Source: Warburgia ugandensis (lineage: Eukaryota > Streptophyta > Magnoliopsida > Canellales > Canellaceae). Taken from it: a stretch of DNA of 64,000 nucleotides. Position 1 is the first letter of the stretch. Every line of letters starts with the position of its first letter. The DNA is taken from assembly GCA_035236585.1 (NCBI GenBank), contig CP141127.1:67933495-67997494 (forward strand). The letters run 5' to 3'. This document shows positions 34,821 through 47,130 of this stretch, piece by piece. Made by a program: the position numbers and the translations under genes. The notes below the pieces were generated by a model. That model saw nothing but the letters and a program-made list of their open reading frames with translations, made no database searches and had not been told where the DNA came from.

Positions 34821-36620
34821 TGTTGTGTGTTTTAAAGTTAACTCAAAAGCTCACGAATCATTTCGCAATATAGCACATTAGTAAGGTCGATCCCATGAGG
34901 AGTTGTGTTGAGCAAATGTGATGCTAGTGGTCCTTACTTCAAACTATCCAACCTAGTCAAAATTCAAAAGACTTTTAACCTAAACTAAAAATGGAAATTA
35001 ACACATGGAAATGGAAATTATGCAAAAATTAGAAATATGCAAAAATTGATAATTTTCCTAAAACACACTTTTAAAATTAACACTTTCCTAAATTAAGGAC
35101 TTTCTAAATTTATGACTTTTCTAAAGTGAAAACTTGCTAAAAATGCAAATTGGCAACTTTCCTAAATCATCTTTCCTAAGCATGAAATTAAGCAACTAAT
35201 CTAAGGAAACATACATTAAACAATATTTTCTAATCATGCAACTTCTAAATAAAGCAATTAAAGTCATGGAATGAAAACTTTAACAACTAATAACCTAAGC
35301 AGTAACTAAAAAAATCAACTTAAATAAATACTTTTCTTAACATGATTGAATGCAACAACTTGGATCTTAATTAATCAATAACTTATTCAAAACCATGATT
35401 GATTGAATGAACCATGAAACTAATGAATTATGAAGGAATAATCAAGTTGATACTCTCATTCAAACTTCAACCCTTATGGCCTTCAAAACCATGCATTCTA
35501 CTTTTGGATTGGACACATGGTTTCTTACTTCTTTTGATTGATGAGATTTCAACACAAAGCAACCCTTACTCAATATATCCTCAAGAAATAAATCATAGAT
35601 AATTATGCTCATTCATCAATTAACAAGTATTCCATTAATCATCAACAACTATGCATACAAGTGATTACATGAAGACACATTGAACTTTTGGAAAGCAAGC
35701 ACTATGTTTTCTCTCAAATTAAATTCAAAACTAGAGCTTAATAATGATTCCACCTTTAACAAGCTTGAGATTTAAGGGAAATTCTAATGGAATACAAGGA
35801 AAAACTCAAAAGAAATTAAGGAAACAAAGCTGGAATTGAAGGAACTTAAAAGAGAACTCAAAGGCAATGGAAAATAAAGGGAAGATTAGACTCAATGTGA
35901 CTTCCCTTGGCTATCACTTCAAGGGGAAAACTATCCATGAATCTTATCCTTAATCAAGGAAAAAACAAAGGAAAGAAAAGCAACAACTAGCAAGAATTTA
36001 AAATCAAGCTAGGATAAGCAAGGATGAACCAAACTTTGAAAGGATGATCAAAACCCTAAGGACCATGCATTAAATAGCTTGGAGGATTGAAACCACCCAA
36101 GGAAGAAGTAGAAGCCACCAAAAAGGAATTGAAATTTCAAAGCAAAAGAGAGAAAGTAGGAAAGTAGGAAGAGGACATCTCCATCCTATGGAGAAGGCAT
36201 CTTTTTCCTTTATGTGAGAAGTTTCCCTCTAACTTAGGTTTGTACTACCTTTTATAGTTTTTCTCCTATTTTTCCTATGGTTCCCTAATAATAAGGGGTG
36301 GTGGGAATGAAAACATTCAATTTTGGATGGTTAAGATAGTAGGTAAGCTAGAGTTTCAAAAGAGGAAAGTGGGTGGGAGGGTGGTTACCTTTAGGAAGAT
36401 AAGTAGGTGGGAGACACCACCTTTTAGGCTAGGGAATCTCCCCCTTCAAAAAATCATCAAAGTCCTACAAAATAGGAAAGTTGGTGGATGGATGAGTTAG
36501 GAATGAGATAGGAAGAAGGAAAGAAGGTGAAGGAAAAGTGGGAGAAAAGAGATAGGTAGGAAAAACTTAGGAAATTGAGGTAAGAGGGAGATTTTTGGTC
36601 TTCAACATAATAATGAGAAA
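34821..36620 (-). mobile_element. 3' LTR of Athila/Tat-like copy 2 (family D), truncated inside
   Basis: It starts TGTTGTGTGTTTTAAAGTTA, matching the family-D terminus at 47131, and is colinear with 60072-61828 (for example the shared ACCATGAAACTAATGAATTA at 35412 and 60575). The outer flank is TTAGT (34816-34820). The inner part ends at about 36620, where family-C LTR sequence begins in the opposite orientation, so the LTR start, the PPT and the whole pol have been lost. Confidence 0.7.
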
Positions 36621-39600
36621 GTAGATATGAAATGGTTAAGTGTAGAGTTGAAGAAAACCCTAAGTGAATAGGGAAGTAGAAGATATTTCAGCCCTAGATA
36701 AACAGTCATATTGTCTTATACATATAAGAAATATTTTACATACGAGTATGGAGGCTTGTGGTTTTGTTTCAAACAAGTGTAGGCCCGGGGATGCTATGCT
36801 AAACGAGTTATGAGGGTTTGGCCACCCGCTCTCCAAAATTTGTTGATGATGAATTCCATGCCTAAGAAAGGAAGTCTCAGGGGGGGGAGGGGGGGCAATT
36901 ATGGGAAGGCTGTCACTGTGACAGCCATGGTCCCCCCATACGGACATGGATTTTACATTTTCACTAAATATGGTATGAGTGGATTATTGAGCAGTTATTT
37001 GGGCACAATGTACGGATTAGACTGCAAGTATGGTAGTCCTTTGATTTATTTTGCACTATGATGTATATGAGATAGGCATAGTGAGATGCCTTATATATGG
37101 CATATTGAAATGCTAGGTAATTGTATATTACCAATATTCCCAGGACAAAGGGAATTCCCAGTATAGTAACTAGATGATATACTGATCTCTCGCAATTGAA
37201 AGAGTTGATCAGCTTAGTTGGTAATGAGAATTGAATATTTTCACTATTTTGATGAATTTGTTCATATACATTATGTATAAGGATGTACATGAATGATAAA
37301 AGTTATGAGTAGCTGCAAGCCTTGATGGTTATGATTTCATCGATGCTTTTGGTAGGCACTCTATGAGTGGTTGTTAGTCCTAATGGATACTGATATGTTG
37401 ATGCCTTAGTCATGTGCTCTACGAGCAACTGTAAGTCCTAGTGGATATGAATTTCATCGATGTCTTAGGTAGGCACTTTGGAAGTGTTCTAAAGTCAGGG
37501 TTCACTCAAAAGGTTTGCTACAACTACTGTATGACCTCGAGGTGGGCGTGTTATGGGTAGCTATAAGTCCTGGAGACCTTATACTAAGAGGTACAGTTGT
37601 CCAGAGATCTCTAAGATGATATTAATACTAGCCTTACTATGGAGACAGCAGCCAGTAGAAGTACCTTCTTATGGCGAAGTGCTTTGAGTGGTAGTCAGGT
37701 AGCCCCCATGAAGTCTGACGAGTCATGGTTTGTATAGGTACCCACGAGCAAACTTAAAGGCCACTATAGTCACCAATGGGTAATAGTATTATGTGTGACG
37801 ACTTAGGCTTTCATAACACATTTTGTAATACATTTTTCAAAGGCAGGGTGCCCTTAGTAGTAAAAAAATTTCGCAAAACAAAGCAACAGAAATTCTTTTC
37901 TTTAAAACTTGTTTTGAAAAACCCAAGTCATCACTTCATATATAACATAAGTAGAATTTTTGAATAAGATAAAATTCCATTGAAGGAATATATTTTTATT
38001 AAATTCTAGAATCCATCCAATTGTGTACAATATAGCCTGGTCCCAGTACAATACTTGTCCAAATTACATAATCCAAATTTCAAACCTCACCATACATTAA
38101 AAACTCTCAATACAATGCAATGCTCTCAAAATAAAAATACATGTCTTCAAGGGATATACCTTGATTGATTCTTCTTCCAAATCATCTTAAGTCTTGAACT
38201 CCTAATTTTCCTTCTCTGTATCTAAGATATTGTAAACTTTGAAACATTCACAATATCTCAGTAAGCTATGCTTGGTAGGGGATACAAAAATATATTACTT
38301 CACTAATATAAGAATATATACCTCAATCATTATTCCATCATGGTTATTTACTCATGAGTTATATCAATATAGAGTATATATGTTATTTATGTACTATAGG
38401 ATAAATTAGTTAAAATAGTAAATATTGCTCAAAATTTGTTCCTTCCCTTGGCCATACTTCCACTTAAGAGATCAATATTTATCCAATTCTCATGCGTGGA
38501 TTCTCTTTCCAAGAACTCATGTAGTGGCATCTCATCATGCCATGGCATTTCACTATGCCTATCATATGTGCATCATAATGCAAAATACATTAGGACTACT
38601 ATGCTGCAATCTCAATCTGTACAGCGCGCTCAGATAACTGTATACTAATCCGCTGATACCAACTGTGGAAATAACAAAATTCATGTCTGCATGGGGGGGA
38701 CCATGGCTGTCACAGTGGCAGCCTTCCCATGATTGCCTCACCCGACATTTAGCCTCTCTTTGGGCATGGTATCCACCATATAAATTTCAGGAAGCAGGTG
38801 GCCAAACCCTCATAACTTCCCTAGCATAGCATCCCCAGTCTTAGGACTGTGTAAAACCAAATCACAAGCCACCATGCTTATATGTAAAATACATTGTACA
38901 TATTAGATGATATGTCTATTTAACTAAGGCTAGAATATTTTCTATGCCCTATTCTTAGGGTTTCCTTAGTCTACACATCTCATTACTTTCACCTCATTTG
39001 ATTAGATTATTAGATTGAATCAGTTGAATTGGATCATTGGGTTGGATCATGTGATTGGATCATCATTATGCTAAGGTACCAAGTATACTTATATCATGAA
39101 GGTCTATAATTCTAAACAAAAGATCATGTATGTATACACATGAATCCTTAATACATTCTTGTACATCCACCTACCTCAAAGTGGTGGCATGGTCTTGATT
39201 CATACATCTCAAGTGGTATTCACTCCACATTGTCCATCATGGTCTGGATTCATACATCTGTCAAACCATACGTATAAATTTATTCCTCTATACAAGTATT
39301 CTTTCTATATGTATTTGGGTTATCCTATGAAGGATGCCCTAACTTTCCTTGAATCATATATGATCAAGGTTTCAAACCTTTTAAGTTCATGATCTACACT
39401 ATCAGTAAACTCATACTACAATCTGCATTATATTTCTTTTCTTTTTGTTTGTGATCTTTTAAGATCTCTCTTGGATCTTGTTTGATCTTCCTTATCTTAT
39501 TTACAATTTTTATTAAGATTACATAATTTACTAACCCTTTATTCTCTTTTTATTATTACTCAATTAGTTAATGTTTTACTAATTAAGGATAGCTTATTCC

Positions 39601-42600
39601 ATCCTAAGCCTAGACAGCTCCTCTTATGTCAAATTGGCTAAGGCTTACTAGTTAAATGGTTAAACACAAAGTGGTTACTTCAATCCTCATGTAAGGAGGC
39701 ATTTAGACCTCACAAATGTCAATGGAAGGTAGAGGAAGAGCGAGAGTCTATGAGAGAACCCCCTTAACCACCATGTTCATCATCCACTAGAGTGACCTTA
39801 GCTCAAGCTTTTATAAGGTTCCAATGAGCATTTCAACCCTAAGTACTTTTTCTAATTGATTTTAATTAAATCTATGAACATTAAAATATAATTCATGGAG
39901 TTTCATTATTCTCCTAATTTGGGCCAAGGAAATGATATTTCATATATTATCCTACTAACTATAGTACTTACTATCATTAAGTCCATGTCATTTATTCCAT
40001 GTAAATGTCCTTCAATTCTAATTTCATTTAATTGCATTTTCAATGTAATTTTCATAATATAAGCACTAAAACGTAAATAAATAAATAAATCTACAATTAA
40101 ATATACTAAGCAATAAATGACAATAATAATATTCAATAATTCAAATGAAAATCTAATATGCCGTAACTATTCATCATGATCCAATGGTCACTATTCATTT
40201 TTCATCTCTTTTAGGGTTTAGATCGTGATCTTTTCATTTTCGTTTAAATCTAATACATCTTCTTAATATAATTTCATCATTAGATCATTGATGCCACTCA
40301 TCAAATGATCTGATCCTTCTTGATCCAACCGATCAAGAAGATCTCAAGTCATTTTATCCAATTTAAGGGCATAGATCTTAATCTATCCCAAATCATCGTC
40401 ATCAAGTCCATCAATCCATATGATATTAACTTCATATCATCATCCAAATACATCCATGCTGTCCAATCCTCCTTGATCAAGGAGATTTTCATTTATTTTT
40501 ATAGATTTTACTACTTTTAAGGCTAGATCTCTTAAGATCTACCAATTCAATTTCATATAACCCATTTATTTAAGTTAGTATATTATTAGATCATCATCCA
40601 ACATGGTTTGAATGGTCTAATTATCCCAAATCTTGTAGATCAAGGATGTTAGTACACTTATCTACTTAAATTCAGAACATTTAATGAATTAAACTCATGA
40701 TTTTATTGGTTCAGTAAGTTCTCCACATCAAGAGGAATCCAATCTATCTTTTCAATCTCAATTTGGAGTTAAATTGAGATAGGAATTAGGATTTTAAAAT
40801 TTGATCTTATTATTTGTGCTTAATTACTTGATCTAGAGATATAGAAATTTTACTATGATCATAATCCTTAGGTTTTTGAGACCTTCTAAACCCATTTATT
40901 GGTTCATATTTTCATTTTAAAGTTATTTTGATCATGATCCACTATGTTGGTATGGATTTTACTAATTATGACAAGTAAATACAATTTAAAACACAGATCT
41001 TATGAGTTCAATAACTTCGACAAGTGGAATCTATAGAAACTTTCTGATCAAAAATCAAAGTGAAATTGAGTTCTTAATTGAAAAAATAAGGTTTTAGTTC
41101 AAAATTGGATGGCCTAGACCAAATTTGGGCTTATGGGTGCGGGGGACGACCAATGACCCGCGCTCGTTATTGCCTATTATAGGTGGTCGGGCAGAGGTGA
41201 CCGGCTATGGGCGAGGCAATCCAAATCTGGATTGTTTGATCACCTACTGCCGAATCTCCTCCATTGTTGTCATCTAAAGGCTCAGATTTCATCTCCTGGT
41301 GTTGTTGGGCCCTAGAAATCTCAACCCTTCATTCGAGATCCATCGTTCTCTATGGATCAATGGCCAGGGAGATCTCCAGGTGGTCGGAAAACCCAAATTA
41401 AACACCAAAAATGAAAGAGGAGTGAAGGGTGACTTACTTGGTCAAATCTGGTGAAGAAAGTTTCACCGGAGAGAGAGATATTTCATTGGAAAGAAGATAA
41501 GAAACCCTAGATGCCAGAAAACACATACAGTTGTGAAATTAGTCGTTGCCGTTGTCATTGCCATTGCCGGAGAAGGAGAGAAAACATGGGGCTTTGGTAG
41601 ATCACCATGCCGTGAATACATTTAATGGTGCAAGATCACCCTTTAACACCCAGATTGGCTGTAATAACTTGAAAAACATGCCGGAGATGGTAACTAGTAC
41701 TGGAGTTGTTTTCGTTTTGATTTTCCTAGTGATCCAAGAAGTGGATCATCAAACTTTCTCAGGGCTTTTGTAGATCTCCTCAGTCCAAACAGATCCAACG
41801 GTAAAGATTGAAACTTAACGGCTCAACTGTGATGCCTAATTCAAATATGGATTCCCACTACTACCTCCTTCTCCACTAGTAGCTGGTAGTGGTCTAACTC
41901 ATGATAACTTGTTTTTTGGCCGTTGGATCCTGTTGTGGGCCCCACAGAGGTGTGAAAAGATCATTTTGCCCTTTTATGGAGAAAATTTTATTTTATTCTC
42001 CCAGACTCATAATTAAGCGTACTTAGTGGCATTGGATTCGTATTTCTGAGTATATTCCAAATTTTGATATCTTAGGTCTCAGTTATTAGTAAACTTACCA
42101 TTTTACCCTTTTATTCTTAAAAATGGAGAAAAATAAGGATTTTTCATCCAAACTCAGAATTTGATGTGCTTATAGTCATTCTGAAGGGTTCATGAAGTAT
42201 GTTTTTCAATTATACATATCTTATATAGTGATTATAATTCTATGAGAAGTGAATTTTTTATAGCCCTAATATTCCGACCTAATTTTCCTTGAAATTTTTT
42301 ATTTCATTATTTATTCAATCTCCTTACAAAAGTTGGGGGTGTTACATTATGTGGGTCATTTCTCGGGAGTTTAGACTTCATCCACAGTGATAGGACTGTA
42401 TGCCACCATGATTGGAGCGATTCTTTTTTCACGAAGATGCAGAGATGGATTTGTGCATTTTAGATTGAGGGTTGTGTGCCCTTGTTCAGTTTCATTTGTT
42501 TTGAGCATGCTAGTTTGAGAGACTTATGATATTCTTTTGAACATTGTGGATGATTTGATATCACCAGTCTTTCCTCTTGGATACATTTATGATTTTAGAT

Positions 42601-44000
42601 TGATTTGTTGTAGAAAAAACTTTTTGCACTTACGAATTAATTTATTATGTTTTGAAAAACATGAACATCTTTTGATTTTGCCAGATTACTGATTTATAAA
42701 ATGCTGGTTTACTAACAATTGGACTTCAAGCATATAGTATGATCTTTTACCTTATCAACTAACTTTATCTTTTATCGATACTGTGCTACTTAGCTGGTGG
42801 TTTTACCATTGGGATTTTAGTACATATTGACTCTTCTAAACTGACAGTTTTATCCTAGTAAAATTTACTATGGTGTTAGATTAATTGAGCATTATGAGTG
42901 ATTCTGTATGATTATATACTAATTCATACTTGCATATGAAAATACATTGTGTTCATGAAGAGAAAGCTATTAGATGACTACTTTTACACTCTTCATAAGT
43001 AGATTTAACTATCGAATGACAAACAACTTAGACATTTAAAGTGATATCTTGAACGATAATATAAGGTGAGCGAATCTAAAGAACAATATGTAATGAATAA
43101 ATTTAGAATGATTATGAGTCTATTCATTGAAAATGATGTTAGTACAACTAAATGCTTGTGAAATGATAAAAGTATGGAACACTTAGATCCTCAGGAAAAA
43201 GATAAGGCAAAAATAACTTTAGATACCATGAAAGTCATATGATTCATCAACTATATTGAATTTCACATGTAAACCCATTTAATGGATTTATGATTTGAGA
43301 ACACAATTTTGGCATGAAAGGTTATTTAAAAACACCATGTGTTTTGTGTAGGTATGATCAATACTCAAAGTACCTTGATTTATGTATATCATGAACTACA
43401 TGACAAGACAACAACTTATTCCACCTACATAAGCACTAGCTTGCTGAGACAATGTAATTGTTTATAATGTCTCAGATTTGAAGAATTAGAACAGAAAGAT
43501 GAACAGGTCAAACATGAGAGCAAGTGTGGAGTTCAAGATTTCAGAAGATGGATGTTTTCCAGTACCTAGATGGTGAGCCTTTCAACCTTAGATTAGTTTT
43601 CTGATTCAGTGGAGAATTCTTTCATGTTGTGGATTCAATTGTATTTAAGGGAATATGTTGTGACATGATTGTGACTAAAGGTTCTGTGAAGGGATAAGTT
43701 TTGTGTATTCGTTTTCAAAGCAATGAAAATTATTGTATTGTTTATTAGGTGTTTCGCACTCATGCATCAAATTCACATATGTCGGAAAAAAGGAAGAAAC
43801 TATGCCAAATTTTCAATAAAAATGAGATACTCATTTCACTATAAAATCCTTATGTTTTGTGTAAAAATGACACTTAAGATTTTTAGAAAAACTTACAAAA
43901 AATTTCTTTTGCAGTTTTGTTTTCGAAAAGAATTTCAAACAAGGGATATCCGAAATTTTGAAATAATTTTCAAAAAGTATGTTTGAAAACCTAGGGTGTC
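36621..44000 (+). mobile_element. Family-C LTR (plus), 5'-truncated and split by a solo LTR
   Basis: The parts 36621-37793 and 42352-44000 read in the same sense as the reverse complement of 37794-42346 and 61829-64000. Landmarks are ATATGAAATGGTTAAG (36625), a perfect palindrome GGCTGTCAC T GTGACAGCC (36908-36926), a G8AG7 run (36880-36895), the CTGAG hairpin (43444-43475) and an end reading AAACCTAGGGTGTCATA. Its start is missing at the 36620 junction. Removing the solo LTR joins ...GTAATAGTATTATG to TGGGTCATTTC. The frames at 36810-37061 and 43723-43986 are accidental. Confidence 0.7.
37794..42346 (-). mobile_element. Solo LTR, family C, with TTATG target duplication
   Basis: The 4553-bp segment begins TGTGACGACTTAGG and ends GGGGGTGTTACA, flanked by TTATG at 37789-37793 and 42347-42351. 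On the minus strand the termini read TGTAACACCCCC...GTCACA, like family A and B LTRs. It contains the CTGAG-type hairpin (38223-38260), a near-palindrome GGCTGTCACAGTGGCAGCC (38706-38724) and a block (39585-40100) related to the Athila/Tat-like leader. No genes lie inside. It inserted into another family-C LTR of opposite orientation. Confidence 0.9.
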
Positions 44001-44032
44001 ATAGGTGTTGGTTGGCTTTAGCTCACCAAGCC

Positions 44033-46003
44033 TTAATTACTAATAGACAAAGTATGGCAACAGATTAACACCAGCCCTAAGTCAAGTAATTCCCTATCTA
44101 TGACATGTTTTCCTATAATGCAAGAAATCACAGGACATCCTAAATCTCTGAATTTTGGTGGGGTCTTATGTTGAATTAAAGAGCTCACCTGCTCAGTGAG
44201 AAAGGCTTTCTTTTGCATATTAAGTTTCCACTTTGTAGTGTATAGCTCTTTAAGAAATCCTTTAATAGCATTGAGTAATTGAATATTGATTTGCACATTT
44301 TTAAGCACTTCCATTATCTCATTGAAATTTGTTCCTTTTTTAGTTTAGTTGAGTAATATAGAGCATGGGGCCTTGGGCATATAGGATGCCTCTACTATGG
44401 GCTCAGCTAAAGTAGGAGGTTTCTATTTAATCTCTTTCTCATGTGTTTTGGCCTTTTCATTCTCCTATTCCACTTCCTCAATCTTCCCTACTTTATTCTC
44501 AACCTGATGGCCACTGCTAAGGGTTGTGATAGACTTGGCTTGCTCATGGGGTGTTTGTTAACTAGACTTTATTTCTAATTGGCCCTTAGGGTTAGCAATA
44601 GGTTGACTAGGAAACTTTCCCTTTTCCCATTCACTTAAAGATGCATGCAAGTGACCCATTTCCCTTCTAACCTGCCTATATTTTATAGACTCCCATTCTG
44701 TGTTTGAAACAAGGCTTTTAGTATTTTCATTAAGTTTTTTCATGATATATTGCATATTATCCTTCATTAATGGTTTCTGTGTTTGTTGGAATAGTTGAAA
44801 ACCTTGTGGTTTTTGTGAAGCAGAAATCCTAAGAAAGTTTTGAACAGGGAGGTTCTCAGACATACCTCCCTAATAAGTATTCTTAAACCAAGACAAATTG
44901 GGATGCCTAGCCCATCCTAGATTATAGGTCATACAATATGAGTTGCTATTGCTAGGATTGCGATACGCACCAAGTGCATTTGTTTGCTTTAAAAGGAATT
45001 CAAGGTACACTTTATTTGATGGACAAGTTGAAGTCAGATGAGCTGGACTAGAGCAAGTAACACATACCTCTTTTGGTAGCTATTAAGGTTTCAAACATAG
45101 TTTCAAGTTTGTCCATTCGTCCACTTAAAGGCTTTAGTTTGTTTATTTTTTCATCTATAGAGTCAAGCTTATAGGATATATCTATATGTACTCCTATCTC
45201 ATATATACCCCTTTTTTTGGAGGTTGGTTGTCTCTCTCTTTACTATTTTAATAATCACATTACTGAGAATTATTTGCCAATATCTGCAAGAACTCCTAGC
45301 CCTCTCTCTCATCTTTTAGCATGAGGGCTCCTCCACTTGTGGCATTTACCATTTGCCTATTCTAAGGCATCAATGCCTCATAGAAGTATTTAATTTGCTA
45401 CCATTTCTCAAATCCATGATGAGGTCATTTTTGTAGCAGTTCATTCCACTGTTCTCAACATTCATAATACTGTTCATCATCCCTTTTGTTGGAAATTGAT
45501 AATTTTACAAAGAAGAGCATTTGATTTATGGACGGGGAAGAATTTGTTCAAAAACTTCCAAGACAATGGATCCCATGTATTAATGGAACCTACCTCCAAG
45601 GAATTAAGCCATGACCTAGCTTTCTCCTTAATTGAGAATCGGAATAACCTAAGCCTAATAGCATCATCCAAAAAATTTTGGAACCTAAATATGGCACAAA
45701 TATCAAGGAACTCCTTAATGTGTGTGTAGGGGTCTTCTCGGTCTCAACAATAAAGCTGGGGAGTAATTGAATTACTCCTGGCTTTAACTCAAAGTAGTCT
45801 ATGATTCTAAGAGGTAAAGCTATGGGGGATGGAGTATTGAGTTGCAAAGGTTCATAAAAATCTCTAATAATGTTGCACTCTACTTCTATTGGTGGTTCGG
45901 CATTGGGGTTAGGAACTTGATTTCTTTTCTTTTGTCTAAGGTTGCATTCAATCTCTGGGTTGAAAAGTGCTAATTCTAAGTTTTGACATTGACGACCTTG
46001 CAC
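44033..46003 (-). pseudogene. Athila/Tat-like gag-protease remnant (copy 2)
   Basis: Read from 46003 leftwards. The N-terminus has IRDFYEPLQLNTPSPIALPL then FELKPGVIQLLPSF (about 45880-45750). After a frame change comes the Retrotrans_gag core, DDAIRLRLFRFSIKEKARSW, LNSLEVGSINTWD and KFLNKFFPVHKSNAL (45671-45477). A CCHC knuckle, CVTCSSPAHLTSTC, lies at about 45023-45064. A Gln/Pro-rich linker follows (44863-44558). The protease region reads NIQLLNAIKGFLKELY, KKAFLTEQVSSLIQHKTPPK, GCPVISCIIG and LLDLGL (44314-44033), where the D-L-G-A/L active-site triad is expected. Sequence stops at about 44001, where a family-C LTR begins, so RT, RNase H and integrase are absent. It would have made capsid, nucleocapsid and protease. 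Confidence 0.8.
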
Positions 46004-47130
46004 AAACTATCCTAACTCCTAAATGCCCTAAATACATGCTGACTCTAACTCTATGTGATGTGCAATCAAATCCTAGTATTCACTGATTGACCAATGTCTT
46101 GATTATCTTTTCTTAATGCATAGGCGATAGCTTCTTAGACCTAGATCTATAAAGCTCCTCCTTTTTTGTAAATTTAACTACTACTTACTAGTTAGGTTTA
46201 GCATAAAAGTGATTAATACAATCCTCGTGTCAGGAGGTGTTTAGACTTCTATTGATGTCAATGGAAGGCATGGAAAAATCACTTGGATTGTAAGACACTA
46301 TAACGATAGTTCTCAAAAGCCAATGGAGTGACAATAGATCACGTCCTTCTAAAAGAGTCCTATGAGCTAGATACACTAAGTCTCTTTCTACATGATTTTA
46401 CAAGGGTTGGGATCATTGCATACAAGGATGTTGATTGATTCCTAAGTGGGCCAAGGAGCTAGTGATGAAATCTAATCCTTATCTTCTAAGGGTTCCTATG
46501 GGGTCCTTACTTGCATTAATTTCATTCCACTACAAAATAATTAAATATGCAATGCAAAACAAAAGCAAACTAACACAACCTATATGCTATCCAACCAAAG
46601 TTCGATAGGTACTCTCTAACGCAATAATTCTAAGTAGCAATAATTTAGTGAATGATCATAATCTATAAAATTTATTCTACCATCCAAATGCAATTCTACA
46701 CTAATGCGAATTATCCTAGAAATTAAAATTTGGGTGATGATTGCTCACAATTAGGGGTTAGATAATGATCAAGTGTGGGCCACCATATCCCACACTTGCC
46801 CTATATTATTACAACCTATTTAAAATTGAATAATAAAGAAATTACTTACAATGGGCTACATTACAAGTTTCAATCAAAACCTAATCTAGGAAAGCAATAA
46901 AAACCATAATCTTTGATAATGAAGATGTGGCCCACAAGATTGCTGTCACTCCTTTGCTGATTTCCCTTGCGCAAAAATCAAAGAAATATGGTCAATATGA
47001 GAAAATATCAATGAATGCAAAAATAATGCAAAACCCTAAACTAATGCACCCTAAACCTAGATTAGAGGAAAATAATCTAAAGTATGGTTCACTACACAAA
47101 ACGTTAGACACCCTGGAATCGCACCAAAAA
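46004..47130 (-). other. Untranslated leader and primer binding site of Athila/Tat-like copy 2
   Basis: This noncoding leader is colinear with copy 1 (2291-3112 plus 6073-6500), including the block at 46120-46560 shared with family-C LTRs. Just inside the LTR boundary, the minus strand reads TTTTTGGTGCGATTCCAGGG (about 47111-47130). It starts with TGG directly after the LTR, as a tRNA primer site does. The tRNA is not identified with confidence. Confidence 0.55.
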
